From Armigeres subalbatus (lineage: Eukaryota; Arthropoda; Insecta; Diptera; Culicidae), in the NCBI RefSeq assembly GCF_024139115.2, contig NW_026943215.1, positions 85,238 through 149,237 of the forward strand: DNA of 64,000 nt, read 5' to 3'. The notes under the pieces are model-generated. The model did not search any database and was not told the DNA's origin. It was given only the letters and a program-made list of their open reading frames with translations. Position numbers and translations under genes: made by a program. Below are positions 34,817 through 44,711 of the stretch, piece by piece (the stretch's first letter is position 1; each line of letters begins with the position of its first letter).

Positions 34817-35516
34817 ATAGACTGGCCCAGGAAAGAAAAAGTTGTCTAATTCCACGGGGCACCCCCCAGGATTGTGTCTTTGGGTGAGAAAATCAATCTC
34901 TGAAAATTTCAGCTAAATCGCTTGTTGCATAAGCTGGCGCATTTGATTTGAAGTTTGTATGGGGATTTCAGCCAAAATGTATAGGAAAATACACCTCCGT
35001 CACTCATTCGATCTGGAAATTGATTCTGTTTGCTCGATTGACCTCAGAATTGCAAAAACGGCAGTTGGTATGCCACAGAAGAATTTCACAGAACATTGTA
35101 TGATGATTAAATGAACTTTTATATAGGTTTCGGCTGATGCGATTCGATCAAAAACCCAAAATACACAAATCAGCTCCTAATAAATCAGCCGAAAATTATA
35201 TAAAGTTCATTTAATCATCATGCAATGTTCTGTGAAATTGTTCTGTAGTATACCAACTGCCGTTTTTGCAATTCTGAGGTCAATCGAGCAAACAGAACCA
35301 ATTTCCAGACCGAATGAGTGACGGAGGTGTATTTTCCTATACATTTTGGCTGAAATCCCCATACAAACTTCAAATCAAATGCGCCAGCTTATGCAACAAG
35401 CGATTTAGCTGAAATTTTCAGAGATTGATTTTCTCACGCAAAGACACAATTCTGGGGGGTGCCCCGTGGAATTCGACAACATTTTTTTCTCCCCATAGTA
35501 ATCTGGGCCAGTCTAC
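34817..35516. mobile_element. 700 bp foldback element with about 330 bp arms, copy 1
   Basis: The left arm starts TAGACTGGCCCAG (34818-34830); the right arm ends CTGGGCCAGTCTA (35503-35515). The arms are near-perfect reverse complements over about 330 bp, joined by a short loop near 35140-35180. TACTAC flanks both ends (34811-34816, 35517-35522) as a probable target duplication. A second family member is at 61677-62543. No transposase is encoded. Confidence 0.9.
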
Positions 35517-35589
35517 TACTACAGTCATGACATCTCTGACATCTCTGTCGCAATGATTGCTGCCTTGAGAAGGGTGTTCGGAACTCCAT

Positions 35590-36240
35590 AAGGCCCTGGA
35601 GCCACCATTTTGGCCTACACGCACCCGAATACTAGAATAGAACGACTTACTTATGTCAAAGACTTGGGCGTAATTTTGGATTTCCAACGTTGTGGGCAAG
35701 GCTTCCAAAAACCCTGGGCTTTATCTTTCTTTTGCCAAAGAATTTTCTGACATTTACTGTCTGAAGTATCTGTTTTGCTCACTGGTGCGGTCTATACTGG
35801 AGTATTGCTGCGCCCCGTTAGGAATCCCAATGAACGGTGCAGAACAAATTGAGTCCGTGCAACGACGTTTCCTTCGATTTGCTCTGCGTAGACTACCGTG
35901 GAGAGGTCCATTGCGCCAGTCAAGTGGTAATATCTGCTATCGGCTTATCGATCTAGAGCTGCTAAGGAATCGCCGTAACATTGCTTGGGCCGTACTGGTT
36001 ACAGTTGTTTCGCAAGGCCGAATAGTTGTAGCGATATTTTGGAGCAACATATATCAACGTACAGCCGAGGGCACTTCCAAATAACGCTATGCTAAGATGG
36101 CCATTTCGTCGGACTAACTACAGTATGAACGGTAGTATTGAAGGATTACAGCGGTTATTTATTACGGTATCAACAATCTTCGATTTCAACTTGCCTTATC
36201 AGACGCTGCGTCGGAGATTCAAAGAATTTTTCTCATCGCG
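35590..36240 (+). pseudogene. Jockey-type RT C-terminal fragment
   Basis: Plus-strand motifs: TYVKDLGVILD (35650-35682), SKNPGLYLSFAKEFSDIYC, LVRSILEYCCAPLGIP, IESVQRRFLRFALRRLPW (35850-35905), then MLRWPFRRTNYSMN and FDFNLPYQTLRRRFKEFF (36089-36230). These are the thumb and tail regions of Jockey-clade ORF2. Three frameshifts. A tandem repeat begins right after its end. Confidence 0.7.
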
Positions 36241-36560
36241 TCAGGTCATGTTTGAACTCAAATTTTTACTGCAGGCGCCTCCATGCTGGTCACGTTTGGA
36301 CTCCAATTTGCACTTCAGACGCATCAATGCTGTTTGATAAGTACTTGATCCAATATGAACGCCTCGACAGGTCAAGTTTGGACTCAAATTTTCACTGCAG
36401 GCGCCTCCATGCTGGTCACGTTTGGACTCAAATTTTCACTGCAGGCGCCTCTATGCTGTTTGATAAATACTTGATCCACTATGAACGCCTCGACAGGTCA
36501 CGTTTGGACTCATATTTTCACTGCAGGCGCCTTCGTGCTGATTGATAAATACTTGTACAC
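36240..36560 (+). repeat. Tandem minisatellite
   Basis: The word TTGGACTCAAATTTTCACTG with GCAGGCGCCTCCATGCTG recurs five times at about 36253, 36296, 36373, 36421 and 36504, alternating with ATGAACGCCTCGACAGGTCA (36352, 36480, and a stray at about 36790). The open frame across it is an artefact. Confidence 0.85.
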
Positions 36561-37089
36561 AGATAAAAATATGTTGTGATTTTAAGTGTATTTTCATGCA
36601 CATATTTGGAGCATGCAAATAAACGTAACATTCAATCGATCTCACTATTCGTTTAAATCGAAATAAATTTAAACGGTGCTTGCTTGTAAAATTCAATCAA
36701 ATTTAATTGAATATCGAATGTTAATTCGATTGATGGGGTAACCTGCAGTTTTACACGTCGTTGAATTTTCAAAATTATTTGCTGTGTATAAACGCCTCGA
36801 CAGGTTATGTTCGAGCTCAAATGTGCACTATGAACGCTTTTTTGATGCGCAGATTGGTATTCAAATATGATTTTTTCATCAAATTCTGTATGTAAACAAT
36901 TCGTTCATTTGGAATCATCTATAATTTTAATATTCCTCTTTGTGGATCACATCATATCCGGCAACGGAAAGTGCTTCACATCGTCTTGCATAAATTAAGT
37001 AAGCTAATGTTACAATATAAATGTTACACTGCTCTAGCATTTTAAGAAAATTTAAATTATGATTTTGAAAATAAAAATTAACTCGAAGC
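36561..37089. other. AT-rich DNA, nothing recognised
   Basis: No gene or terminal repeat supported. Confidence 0.4.
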
Positions 37090-38105
37090 AAAATATAAAG
37101 CTTGTTAGTCGCCGTCTAACCCCGACCCCCCGCAACTACAGCACTGGGGCTTATCCCAATCAAGCCGTGCTTGTTCCTCATTCCTGAGTGTCCACAATAC
37201 CTGCATGAACACTTTGAACGACGTAATGGTAGCTCCGATGAGTCCTATAGGATCGAAAAGAGTTAATCGTCTAAGACGAGTTAAGTAACTCCATTTAATT
37301 CCACCAATTATTTCGATATCTTTGCAGATACGTATTTCGACCACAACTGTGTGGTCGTCTTTGTCTTAGACGATTGAATACATTCCACTAAAACGAGCTT
37401 AAAATATTTTTTTTCGAAAAGAGTGCCAATTATGGAAAGTACATTGCGCTTGGTCAGAAGTTCTGCCTCATCCAAAGGCGGAACTTTAAATTGAAACCTG
37501 AGGGTATCAGTTCCCGGAATCCACTTAAGGCCGAGCGTTTTCCCGACGGATCTGGATCCAGGAAAATCTTCTCCGTGAACGGTATCGCCAAATTCGGTTC
37601 TGAAACACCATACAACGCTTCCAGATGTTTGGATGTCCACTTTCGGAGATTGAATCCTCCTGCCGCCATGAGATCTTGCAACTGCTTCCTCAATTCCACC
37701 GCTTCTTCCACCTCGTTTGTTCCCGTTATAATGTCATCCATGTACGTGTCCTCCCGTACTGCCTTGGCAGCGAGCGGAAACCTTTCTTTCTCGCCGTCTG
37801 AGAGCTGCTTCATAACCCTTGTAGCCAAAAAGGGTGCTGGTTTTGTGCCGTACGTGACAGTATTCAGCTGCAACGCGTTGATTTCTTCCTCCGGTGATGA
37901 TCGCCACAAGATGGATTGCAAGGGTCCGTCTTCTTCACAAATCAGGACTTGTCGAAACATTTATTCGACGTCCGCCACAATCATCACCTGTTTTGTCCGA
38001 CTCCGCATGATGACCGATCGAAGATCGTCTTGTACGATGGATCCCACTAGCAGTGCATCATTCACCCAGGTTAACGTTTCGCTTAGCCCAAGTCCTGGTG
38101 TTAGG
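37090..38105 (-). pseudogene. BEL/Pao LTR retrotransposon, RT block
   Basis: The minus strand reads NDALLVGSIVQDDLRSVIMRS and TKQVMIVADVE (38070-37975), then after one stop MFRQVLICEEDGPLQSILW, NTVTYGTKPAPFLATRVM and the catalytic box YMDDII (37740 region), then SALSGFRELIPSGFNLKFRL; the last is interrupted in the next frame by PLDEAELLTKRNVLSIIGTLF. A 150 bp insert (37264-37413) splits the conserved LFDPIGLIG motif. The reading resumes at 37255-37130 and stops at LDWDKPQ, just where RNase H should begin. The missing continuation is found at 31725 and below. Confidence 0.88.
37264..37413. mobile_element. 150 bp repeat with palindromic core, copy 2, with 10-base target duplication
   Basis: It is flanked by TCGAAAAGAG at 37254-37263 and 37414-37423, a clean 10-base duplication. 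Removing it restores the BEL motif around Phe-Asp-Pro. It shares the TTTGCAGATACGTATTTCGA and GACCACAACTGTGTGGTC words with 24660-24815. A 9-11 base duplication would suit a Mutator-type source; a SINE is the alternative. Confidence 0.85.
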
Positions 38106-38111
38106 TGGGAC

Positions 38112-39575
38112 GCTAAACAGCCCTGACACGACGGCCCTCCGAGGAGACAGGAGGTTTGCGCAGGCCCAATAAGCCGCCTTTAAAAACAACTATTACAAAC
38201 TACATAGAAGATAATACGACTCGATACAATCGGCAACGACCTAGGCGACGAATAAAGGATCACGATTGGAAGCTTGGAACATGGAACTGCATGTCGCTAG
38301 GCTTCGCAGGTTGCGACAGGATAATCTACGATGAATTACATCCCCGCAACTTCGATGTCGTAGCGCTGCAGGAAATCTGCTGGACAGGACAGAAAGTGTG
38401 GAACAGCGGGTATCGAGCGGCTACCTTCTACGAAAGCTGTGGCACCACCAACGAACTGGGAACCGGCTTCATAGTGCTGGGTATCACGCCAATGTGTGAT
38501 TGGGTGGCAGCCAATCAACGTAAGGATGTGTAAGCTGAGGATGAAAGGCCGGGTCTTCAACTATAGCATCATCAACGTGCACAGCCCACACAAAGGGAGA
38601 TTCGACAACGAGAAAGAAGCGTTCTATGCACAGCTGGAGCAGACATACGATGGATGCCCACTGCGGGACGTCAAAAAAGTCATCGATGACATGAACGCTC
38701 AGGTAGGAAGAAGGAAATGTATAGACCGGTCATCGGACCGGATAGTCTGCATACCGTATCGAACGACAACGGCCAACGATGCATAAACTTTGCAGCCTCC
38801 CGCGGAATGGTAGTCTGAAGCACTTTCTTCCCCCGCAAGTATATGGAAATCATCTAATCAAGTAACGGAAAACCAAATCGACCACGTTCTGATCGACGGT
38901 AAATTCTTCTCCGACATCACGAACGTACGCACTTACCGCAGTGCGAATATTGAATCCAACCACTACCTCGTTGCAGTATGTCTGCGCTCAAAACTCTCGA
39001 CGGTGATCAACACGCGTCGGAGTCGTCCGCCGCGGCTAAACATTGGGCGGCTACAAGACGGTAGACTAGCCCAAGACTACGCGCAGCAGCTGGAAGTGGC
39101 ACTTCCAACGGAAGAGCAGCTAGGCGCAGCATCTCTTGAAGATAGCTGGAGAGATATTCGATCCGCCATTGGAAGCATCGCAACCGCTGCACTAGGCACT
39201 GTGGCTCTGGATCAGACGAACGACTGGTATGACGGCGAATATGAGCAGTCAGTTGAGGAGAAGAATGCAGAATGGGCGAGATTGCTGCAACATCGCACGA
39301 GGACGAACAAGGCACGATACAAACGGGCGCGGAACAGACAAAACTCGATTTTCCGGAGGAAAAAGCGTCAGCAGGAAGATCGAGACCGTGAAGAGACGGA
39401 GGAACTGTACCGCGCTAATAACACACGAAAGTTCTATGAGAAGTTGAACCGTTCACGTAAGGGCCACGTGCCACAGCCCGATATGTGTAAGGACATAAAC
39501 GGGAACCTTCTTACAAACGAGCGTGAGGTGATCCAAAGGTGGCGGCAGCACTACGAAGAGCACCTGAATGGCGTT
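38112..39575 (+). pseudogene. RTE-type retrotransposon, endonuclease and linker
   Basis: ORF start near 38156. The apurinic-type endonuclease reads LGTWNCMSLGF, VALQEICWTGQ (catalytic Glu), YRAATFYESCGTTNELGTGF (38270-38485), then after a frameshift YSIINVHSPHKGR and MNAQVGRR (38540-38710), and DHVLIDG..SNHYLVAVCL-like sequence near 38880-38990. The linker runs from 39003 to 39575 with YEQSVEEKNAEWARLLQ, RNRQNSIFRRKKRQQEDRDR and HVPQPDMCKDINGNLLTNER. It stops abruptly at HLNG (39575). The RT continuation of the same family and orientation resumes at 43130. Confidence 0.85.
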
Positions 39576-40105
39576 TTTTTTTGGACATCTTAAGATAAGT
39601 TACAAAACTCCCTATGACTATTAAGACAATCATTTCATTTCCAGTGTTTATAGAGCACTAGCTTTATGTACCCGGCCTTGCTCGGAATTGCCAGTCAGAT
39701 TCGCAGTGTTTTTTTTCACAATCGGAAAATGAATAAACCAATTGGTCAACAGGATAATTGCGTTATCTTATCGATACTTCATCATTTGATCAAAAGAAGG
39801 CAGATTTCATTTGAAAACATTGACTGATTTTTGGAAAAGGGAGCGAACCCATAATCGCCATATTCCGGGCAAACGTCTATTTCTAAAGAAGGACAAAGAT
39901 CCACCGATGCCTTATTCCGAGCAAACGTCTATTTTTAAAGAAGGGATCACATTCACCATCCAGAAGGAAACACATTAATCATTGCTTTTACGTTGGGCAA
40001 ACCATGATTTCGATAAATGGTTGAATTGATCGATAACTAAACAATACAATAATGGGTTCAGAAGTTAGGCTGGAGCACACACACAAACATACAAACATTG
40101 AGTTT
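39576..40105. other. Repeat-derived DNA at the RTE breakpoint
   Basis: No gene. CTTTATGTACCCGGCCTTGCTC (39663-39684) resembles CTATATGTATCCGGCTTTGCTA (about 40366-40387). The two words bracket the MITE at 40106-40352, so both may be parts of one larger repeat. Confidence 0.4.
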
Positions 40106-40352
40106 TATATATCTCGGCAACTTATTCAAAACGACGTATGTGATTTTGTAAACAAAGATGCATACGTCGATTTGTCAAATATGATGACACTCCCACGCAA
40201 ACCAATACAACGAACATGTAGCCGAAACCTCCCCTACCTGTATGTGGCGATAGTTTGCGTGGGAGTGCTATCAGATTGCAGAAATCAACGTTTAAATTTT
40301 TGTTTACAAAATCACATACGTCACATACGTTGAATAAGTATCCGAGATATAT
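40106..40352. mobile_element. About 247 bp palindromic MITE
   Basis: The arms contain ATATCTCGG...TTATTCAA, GTATGTGATTTTGTAAACAA and CACTCCCACGCAAAC, all mirrored on the right. It ends in ATATATAGAT-type AT-rich sequence. Confidence 0.8.
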
Positions 40353-40469
40353 AGATAGCTAATAGCTATATGTATCCGGCTTTGCTAGGGACTGAAAAGT
40401 AAATTATAGAATTAAAATGTCCAATGCTGTAGCACGAAACCCACAGAGGTAGATCTACCGCTCATAGAA

Positions 40470-41470
40470 TTGAACCTTTGTATCAATATATTTTTATATC
40501 TTTGTTTGGCCCTACCTTTTCAATAAACATCTTCCAAAAATAGGGAATAAGTGTACCAAATCTGGTTGGAATTTATCCTGGGAGTTACACTGAATTGCTC
40601 ATTTTTAAAGACAACCCCTTCCCCATAACTTTCCCTTTTCCAAAATGACCCTCCCACCTTCTTTGTTATCTTCTCCTTAGAATAGAACATGTGTGCACCA
40701 AATTTGGCTGAAATTGGTCCTGGGAGTTGGGTGTTACACTGAATTGCTCTTTTCTAAAGACAACCCTTCCCCTTACCCTCCCTTTTCCCAATGATCATCC
40801 CACCCTTTGTTATTTTCTCCTTAGGATAGAGAATGTGTACCAAATTTGGATGAAAGCGGTCCAGGGGTTCAAAAGAAACACTGAATTGCCTGTTTTCTGA
40901 ACAATACCTCCCCCAGACCCTCCCTCTTTCCCAAATTACACTTCCATGTGATCGACTTCTCTTAGTGAATATGTGTACAATATTTGGTTGATATGGGTAC
41001 TGGAAGTTGGGAGTAACACTGAATTGCTCGTTTTATAAAGACAACCCCTCCCCCCCATACCCTCCCTCTTTTTACAATGACCGCCCCACCCCCATTTGTT
41101 ATCTTTTCTTTAGGGTAGAGAATGTGTATCAAATTTGGTTGAAATCGGTGCAGGGGTTCAGAATTTACTCTAAATTACCCGTTTTCTGAACAATACCCTC
41201 CCTCCAGACCCCTCCCCATTTCCCAAAATCTCTCATATGATTGTTGCCTTATAGCGAATCTGTGTACAAAATTTGGTTGAAATCGGTCCTGGGAGATGAA
41301 AGTTACACATAATTGTTCGTTTTCTAAACAAAACCCTCCCCTTTCCTAAATGACCCTCCCACCCCTTTGTTAACTTCCCTGAGGATAGAGAACGTGTGTA
41401 CCAAATTTGGGTGGATTCGGCCTAGTGGTTCAGAAGTAGTTAGCGAACATACATACATAGATTGGTTTTT
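40470..41470 (+). repeat. Degenerate minisatellite, units of about 110-170 bp
   Basis: AGAATGTGTACCAAATTTGG, GTTGAAATCGGTCC, GGGAG or GGGGTTCA, CACTGAATTGCTC and AAAGACAACCCCTCCCC recur in the same order at least six times, with alternating shorter and longer units. It ends in ATACATACATAGATTGG near 41445-41465. No coding potential. Confidence 0.8.
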
Positions 41471-41890
41471 ATATATATAGATTTCCAAGAAGTATGTGTT
41501 CGAACATCTTTACGAAATTCCAGAATAGATTATGATTTTCTGTAAATTTTATAAAATATGTAATGGTTTCAAACAATTATCACAAACTTCTAGGAATTCG
41601 AACCTTCAGAAATCTTCAGAAATATCGCTATGATCTACCAGTAAAGCTTATGATCGTCCAAGAATCACTCAGGGTGTTCAGAACTAGTAGTAGTACAGTA
41701 CACTATAGTAGTATTTATGGGTTTTGAGAATAATGTTACTCCGAATATTAGACTTCTTTCTTTCTTACTTCTAAAATATCATGCAAACGTGATTCCTACA
41801 GATTTCTATAAACTCTAAGAAAGTTTCAGAGTTCTTTTTTTCATAGGCTTGGTACCGCGCTTCCGGATGTGCTACAACTCGAGTAGAAAC
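41471..41890. other. AT-rich DNA, nothing recognised
   Basis: No gene; short AACTTCTAGGAATTC-like words are degenerate. Confidence 0.4.
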
Positions 41891-42160
41891 CGTGATATTG
41901 ATAACAAAACATGATATTAACTTGTTTGAAATGAGTAAAAATAACAAGCGAAGATAACAAAAAATTGCACCGAAACATCATAAAAATATCGTGTTTTGCT
42001 ATTAACAAGAACAAAATAATAGCTCAAGATATTGATAAGTTTTTATTAATGGCAAAACCTGATATTTTTATGATATTTCGGTGCAATTTTTTGTTATTTT
42101 CGCTTGTTATTTTTACTCATTTCAAACAAGTTAATATCATGTTTCGTTATCAATATCACG
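41891..42160. mobile_element. 270 bp palindromic MITE
   Basis: Arms of about 110 bp: CGTGATATTGATAACAAAAC at the left is mirrored by the right end, as are TGATATTAACTTGTTTGAAA and ATAACAAAAAATTGCACCGA. A 111-codon frame across it is an artefact. Confidence 0.85.
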
Positions 42161-43124
42161 TTTTACTGTTAATGAGCCATTATCGTCTACCCGGGAATCA
42201 TCAAAATCTACTTCATATGCAAAAATGCAATTGTTATGCAATTGTTCTCTCATATCCTTGTAAAGTTTCTCAATTATTGGAGACGAGTTCGGTAGTCTAG
42301 TGATTTCTGCCTTATAGACAGGAATAGACTATATCACTTTTTAAGGTGAATCCTCGATATGCTCTTCTGTTTATCTACCCTACAGAATTAACTTTCCGTA
42401 GTATTGCGGGGAAGCAGATGTTTTCTCGGTCTCGAGTAGTAACAAAAACTTCACACTAACATTCCTCACCTTTCCCACTGACTGACGCCGTTATTGATCT
42501 ACATTTGAGTGCTGCTGAAACGTGTACGTCAAGAGTAGCTGGTATATCCCACCCTTTATTCAGTTTGCTCGTAGCGCAATTTACACCAATTCTGATCAGT
42601 CAACCATAGGCAAGTACAGTCAGACTAAGCTAAGTCAATCTATGCTATATTCTTGTTCAGATATTCAACTTGTGTTCAGTTTGGCTGTTGGTCTGTCTAT
42701 TCTGATAAAATTTCAGAAATTCTCTGAGCCTGATCTAGCAGATATAAACACGTACTTCCAGCACATCTACAAATTTATGGAAGAGCAAAAACTATTAAAA
42801 GCCTTCTTGGAAAATCTCAATACATCATTGAGCAGTTTTTGGAATAGAAAAAAATCTCAGAGAGTCTGAAGAGCCTTGCAGAATAGATTTCTCTTTTACA
42901 ATCCCGGAAACCTCCATGATTAACATCTGATAAACTTTCAATCCTCTGATTGACTTTGAAACGTTTAAACAATACTTTTTCAGATCAAGAAATTAAAACA
43001 GTATTAGATATGTCTGTTATCCATATGGCATGTTCTTACCATAATCATGGGTAGGACAATGCTTCGACTGTCCTACCCAGGTGTTTTCATGCGTAGGACA
43101 TGTCCTACTTGTCCCACCCACTCC
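42161..43124. other. Unassigned DNA
   Basis: A 115-codon plus-strand frame at 42522-42869 has no recognised motif and is probably chance. A short hairpin GGGTAGGACA...TGTCCTACCC lies at 43049-43079. Confidence 0.4.
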
Positions 43125-44450
43125 CGGCGCCGCTGTGATTACCAAGGTTTGGGAGGATGAGGTTCTGCCGCAGGAGTGGATGGAAGGTGTCGTGTGTCCC
43201 ATCTACAAAAAGGGCGATAAGCTGGATTGTAGCAACTACCGCGCAATCACATTGCTGAACGCCGCCTACAAGGTACTCTCCCAAATGTTATGCCGCCGAC
43301 TAACATCAATTGCAAGAGAGTTCGTGAGGCAGTACCAGGCGGGATTTATGGGTGAACGCTCTACCACAGACCAGGTGTTCGCCGTACGTCAGGTATTGCA
43401 GAAATGATGCCGCGAATACAACGTGCCCACACATCATCTATTTATCGACTTCATGCCGCATATGATACAATCGATCGGGACCAGCTATGGCAGCTAATGC
43501 ACGAAAACTGATACGGTTGATCAAGGCGACGATGGATCGGGTGATGTGTGTAGTTCGAGTTTCAGCGGCATTCTTAAGTCCCTTCGAAACGCGTAGATGG
43601 TTACGACAAGATGATGTTCTTTCGTGTCTGCTATTCAACATCGCTTTGGAGGGAGTAATACGAAGGGCAGGGATTGACACGAGTGGTACGATTTTCACGA
43701 AGTCCGTGAAAAGCGAAGCTAAACGGATTGGACTTGTCATCAACACGTCGAAGACGAAGTACATGATAGGAAGAGGCTCAAGAGAGGTTAATGTAAGCCA
43801 CCTACCACGAGTTTCTATCGGTGGTGTAGCAATCGAGGTGGTTGAAGAATTCGTGTTTTTGGGCTCACTGGTGACCGCCGATAACGATACCATCAGAGAA
43901 ATTCGGAGACGCATCATGGCAGGAAATCGTACGTACTTTGGACTCCGTAAGACGCTCCGATCGAATAGAGTTCGCCGCCGTACCAAACTGACTATCTACA
44001 AAACGCTTATAAGACCGGTAGTTCTCTACGGACACGAGACCTGGACGATGCTCGTGGAGGACCAACGCGCACTGGGAGTTTTTGAAAGGAAGTGTTGCGT
44101 ACCATCTATGGTGGGGTGCAGATGGCGGACGGTACGTGGAGGAGGCGAATGAACCACGAGTTGCATCAGCTGTTGGGAGAACCATCCATCGTTCACACCG
44201 CGAAAATCGGAAGACTGCGGTGGGCCGGGCACGTAGCCAGAATGTCGCACAGTAATCCGGTGAAAATGGTTCTCGACAACGATCCGACGGGAACAAGAAG
44301 GCGAGGTGCACAGCAGGCAAGGTGGATCGATCAGGTGGAGGACGATTTGCGGACCCTCCGCAGACTGCGTGGTTGGCGAAGTGCAGCCAGTTTTGTGCTT
44401 ACAAATCCCTGGAACATTCCGTCGGATCCTGGAGGATTCCAATAGGAATT
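43125..44450 (+). pseudogene. RTE-type retrotransposon, reverse transcriptase
   Basis: The plus strand reads VWEDEVLPQEWMEGVVCPIY, LDCSNYRAITLLNAAYKVLS and RQYQAGFMGERSTTDQVFAV (43140-43400), then a stop, LIKATMDRVMCVV and LLFNIALEGVIRRAG (43515-43680). A deletion removes the FADD catalytic box before KSEAKRIGLVINTSKTKYM. Then VVEEFVFLGSLVT, the C-terminal motifs LIRPVVLYGHETWTM (44010-44060) and, in another frame, RLRWAGHVARMSHSNPVKMV up to about 44440. It is probably the missing RT of the element at 38112-39575, separated from it by about 3.5 kb of later insertions. Confidence 0.85.
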
Positions 44451-44644
44451 TTAGGAAGAAGATTTTCATTTGAATCTCTGCAACATTGCCGTCGGAATCA
44501 GGAATGTTCAAATTCCTGAAATTCTCGGTTGGATTCCTGGAGGATGGGGATCCCTCATAGTAATGCTTGGAGAATTACCATCGGAATCTTTGAAGGAATG
44601 TTGTATTTTTTCTAGAGTAGATAGAATATGATCATGAAATAGAG
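44451..44644. other. Degenerate short repeats downstream of RTE
   Basis: Words such as GGATTCCTGGAGGAT and GGAATTTT recur loosely; this is the kind of decayed 3' sequence also seen at 48.0-48.4 kb. Confidence 0.35.
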
Positions 44645-44711
44645 ATTTTGTTTTAATAAATTGGTTCAGAGGTGCAGAATTACCATATGAATCGAGCCCT
44701 ATACTTGATTT

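Noticed and set aside
36240..36560. CRISPR-like spaced repeats
   Set aside because: Eukaryotic minisatellite: repeats are imperfect, spacers are themselves repeated, and no cas genes are present.
41965..42300. 111-codon frame
   Set aside because: Lies across a palindromic MITE; both arms are non-coding.
42522..42869. 115-codon plus-strand frame
   Set aside because: AT-driven composition, no recognisable motif, no splice or expression signal.
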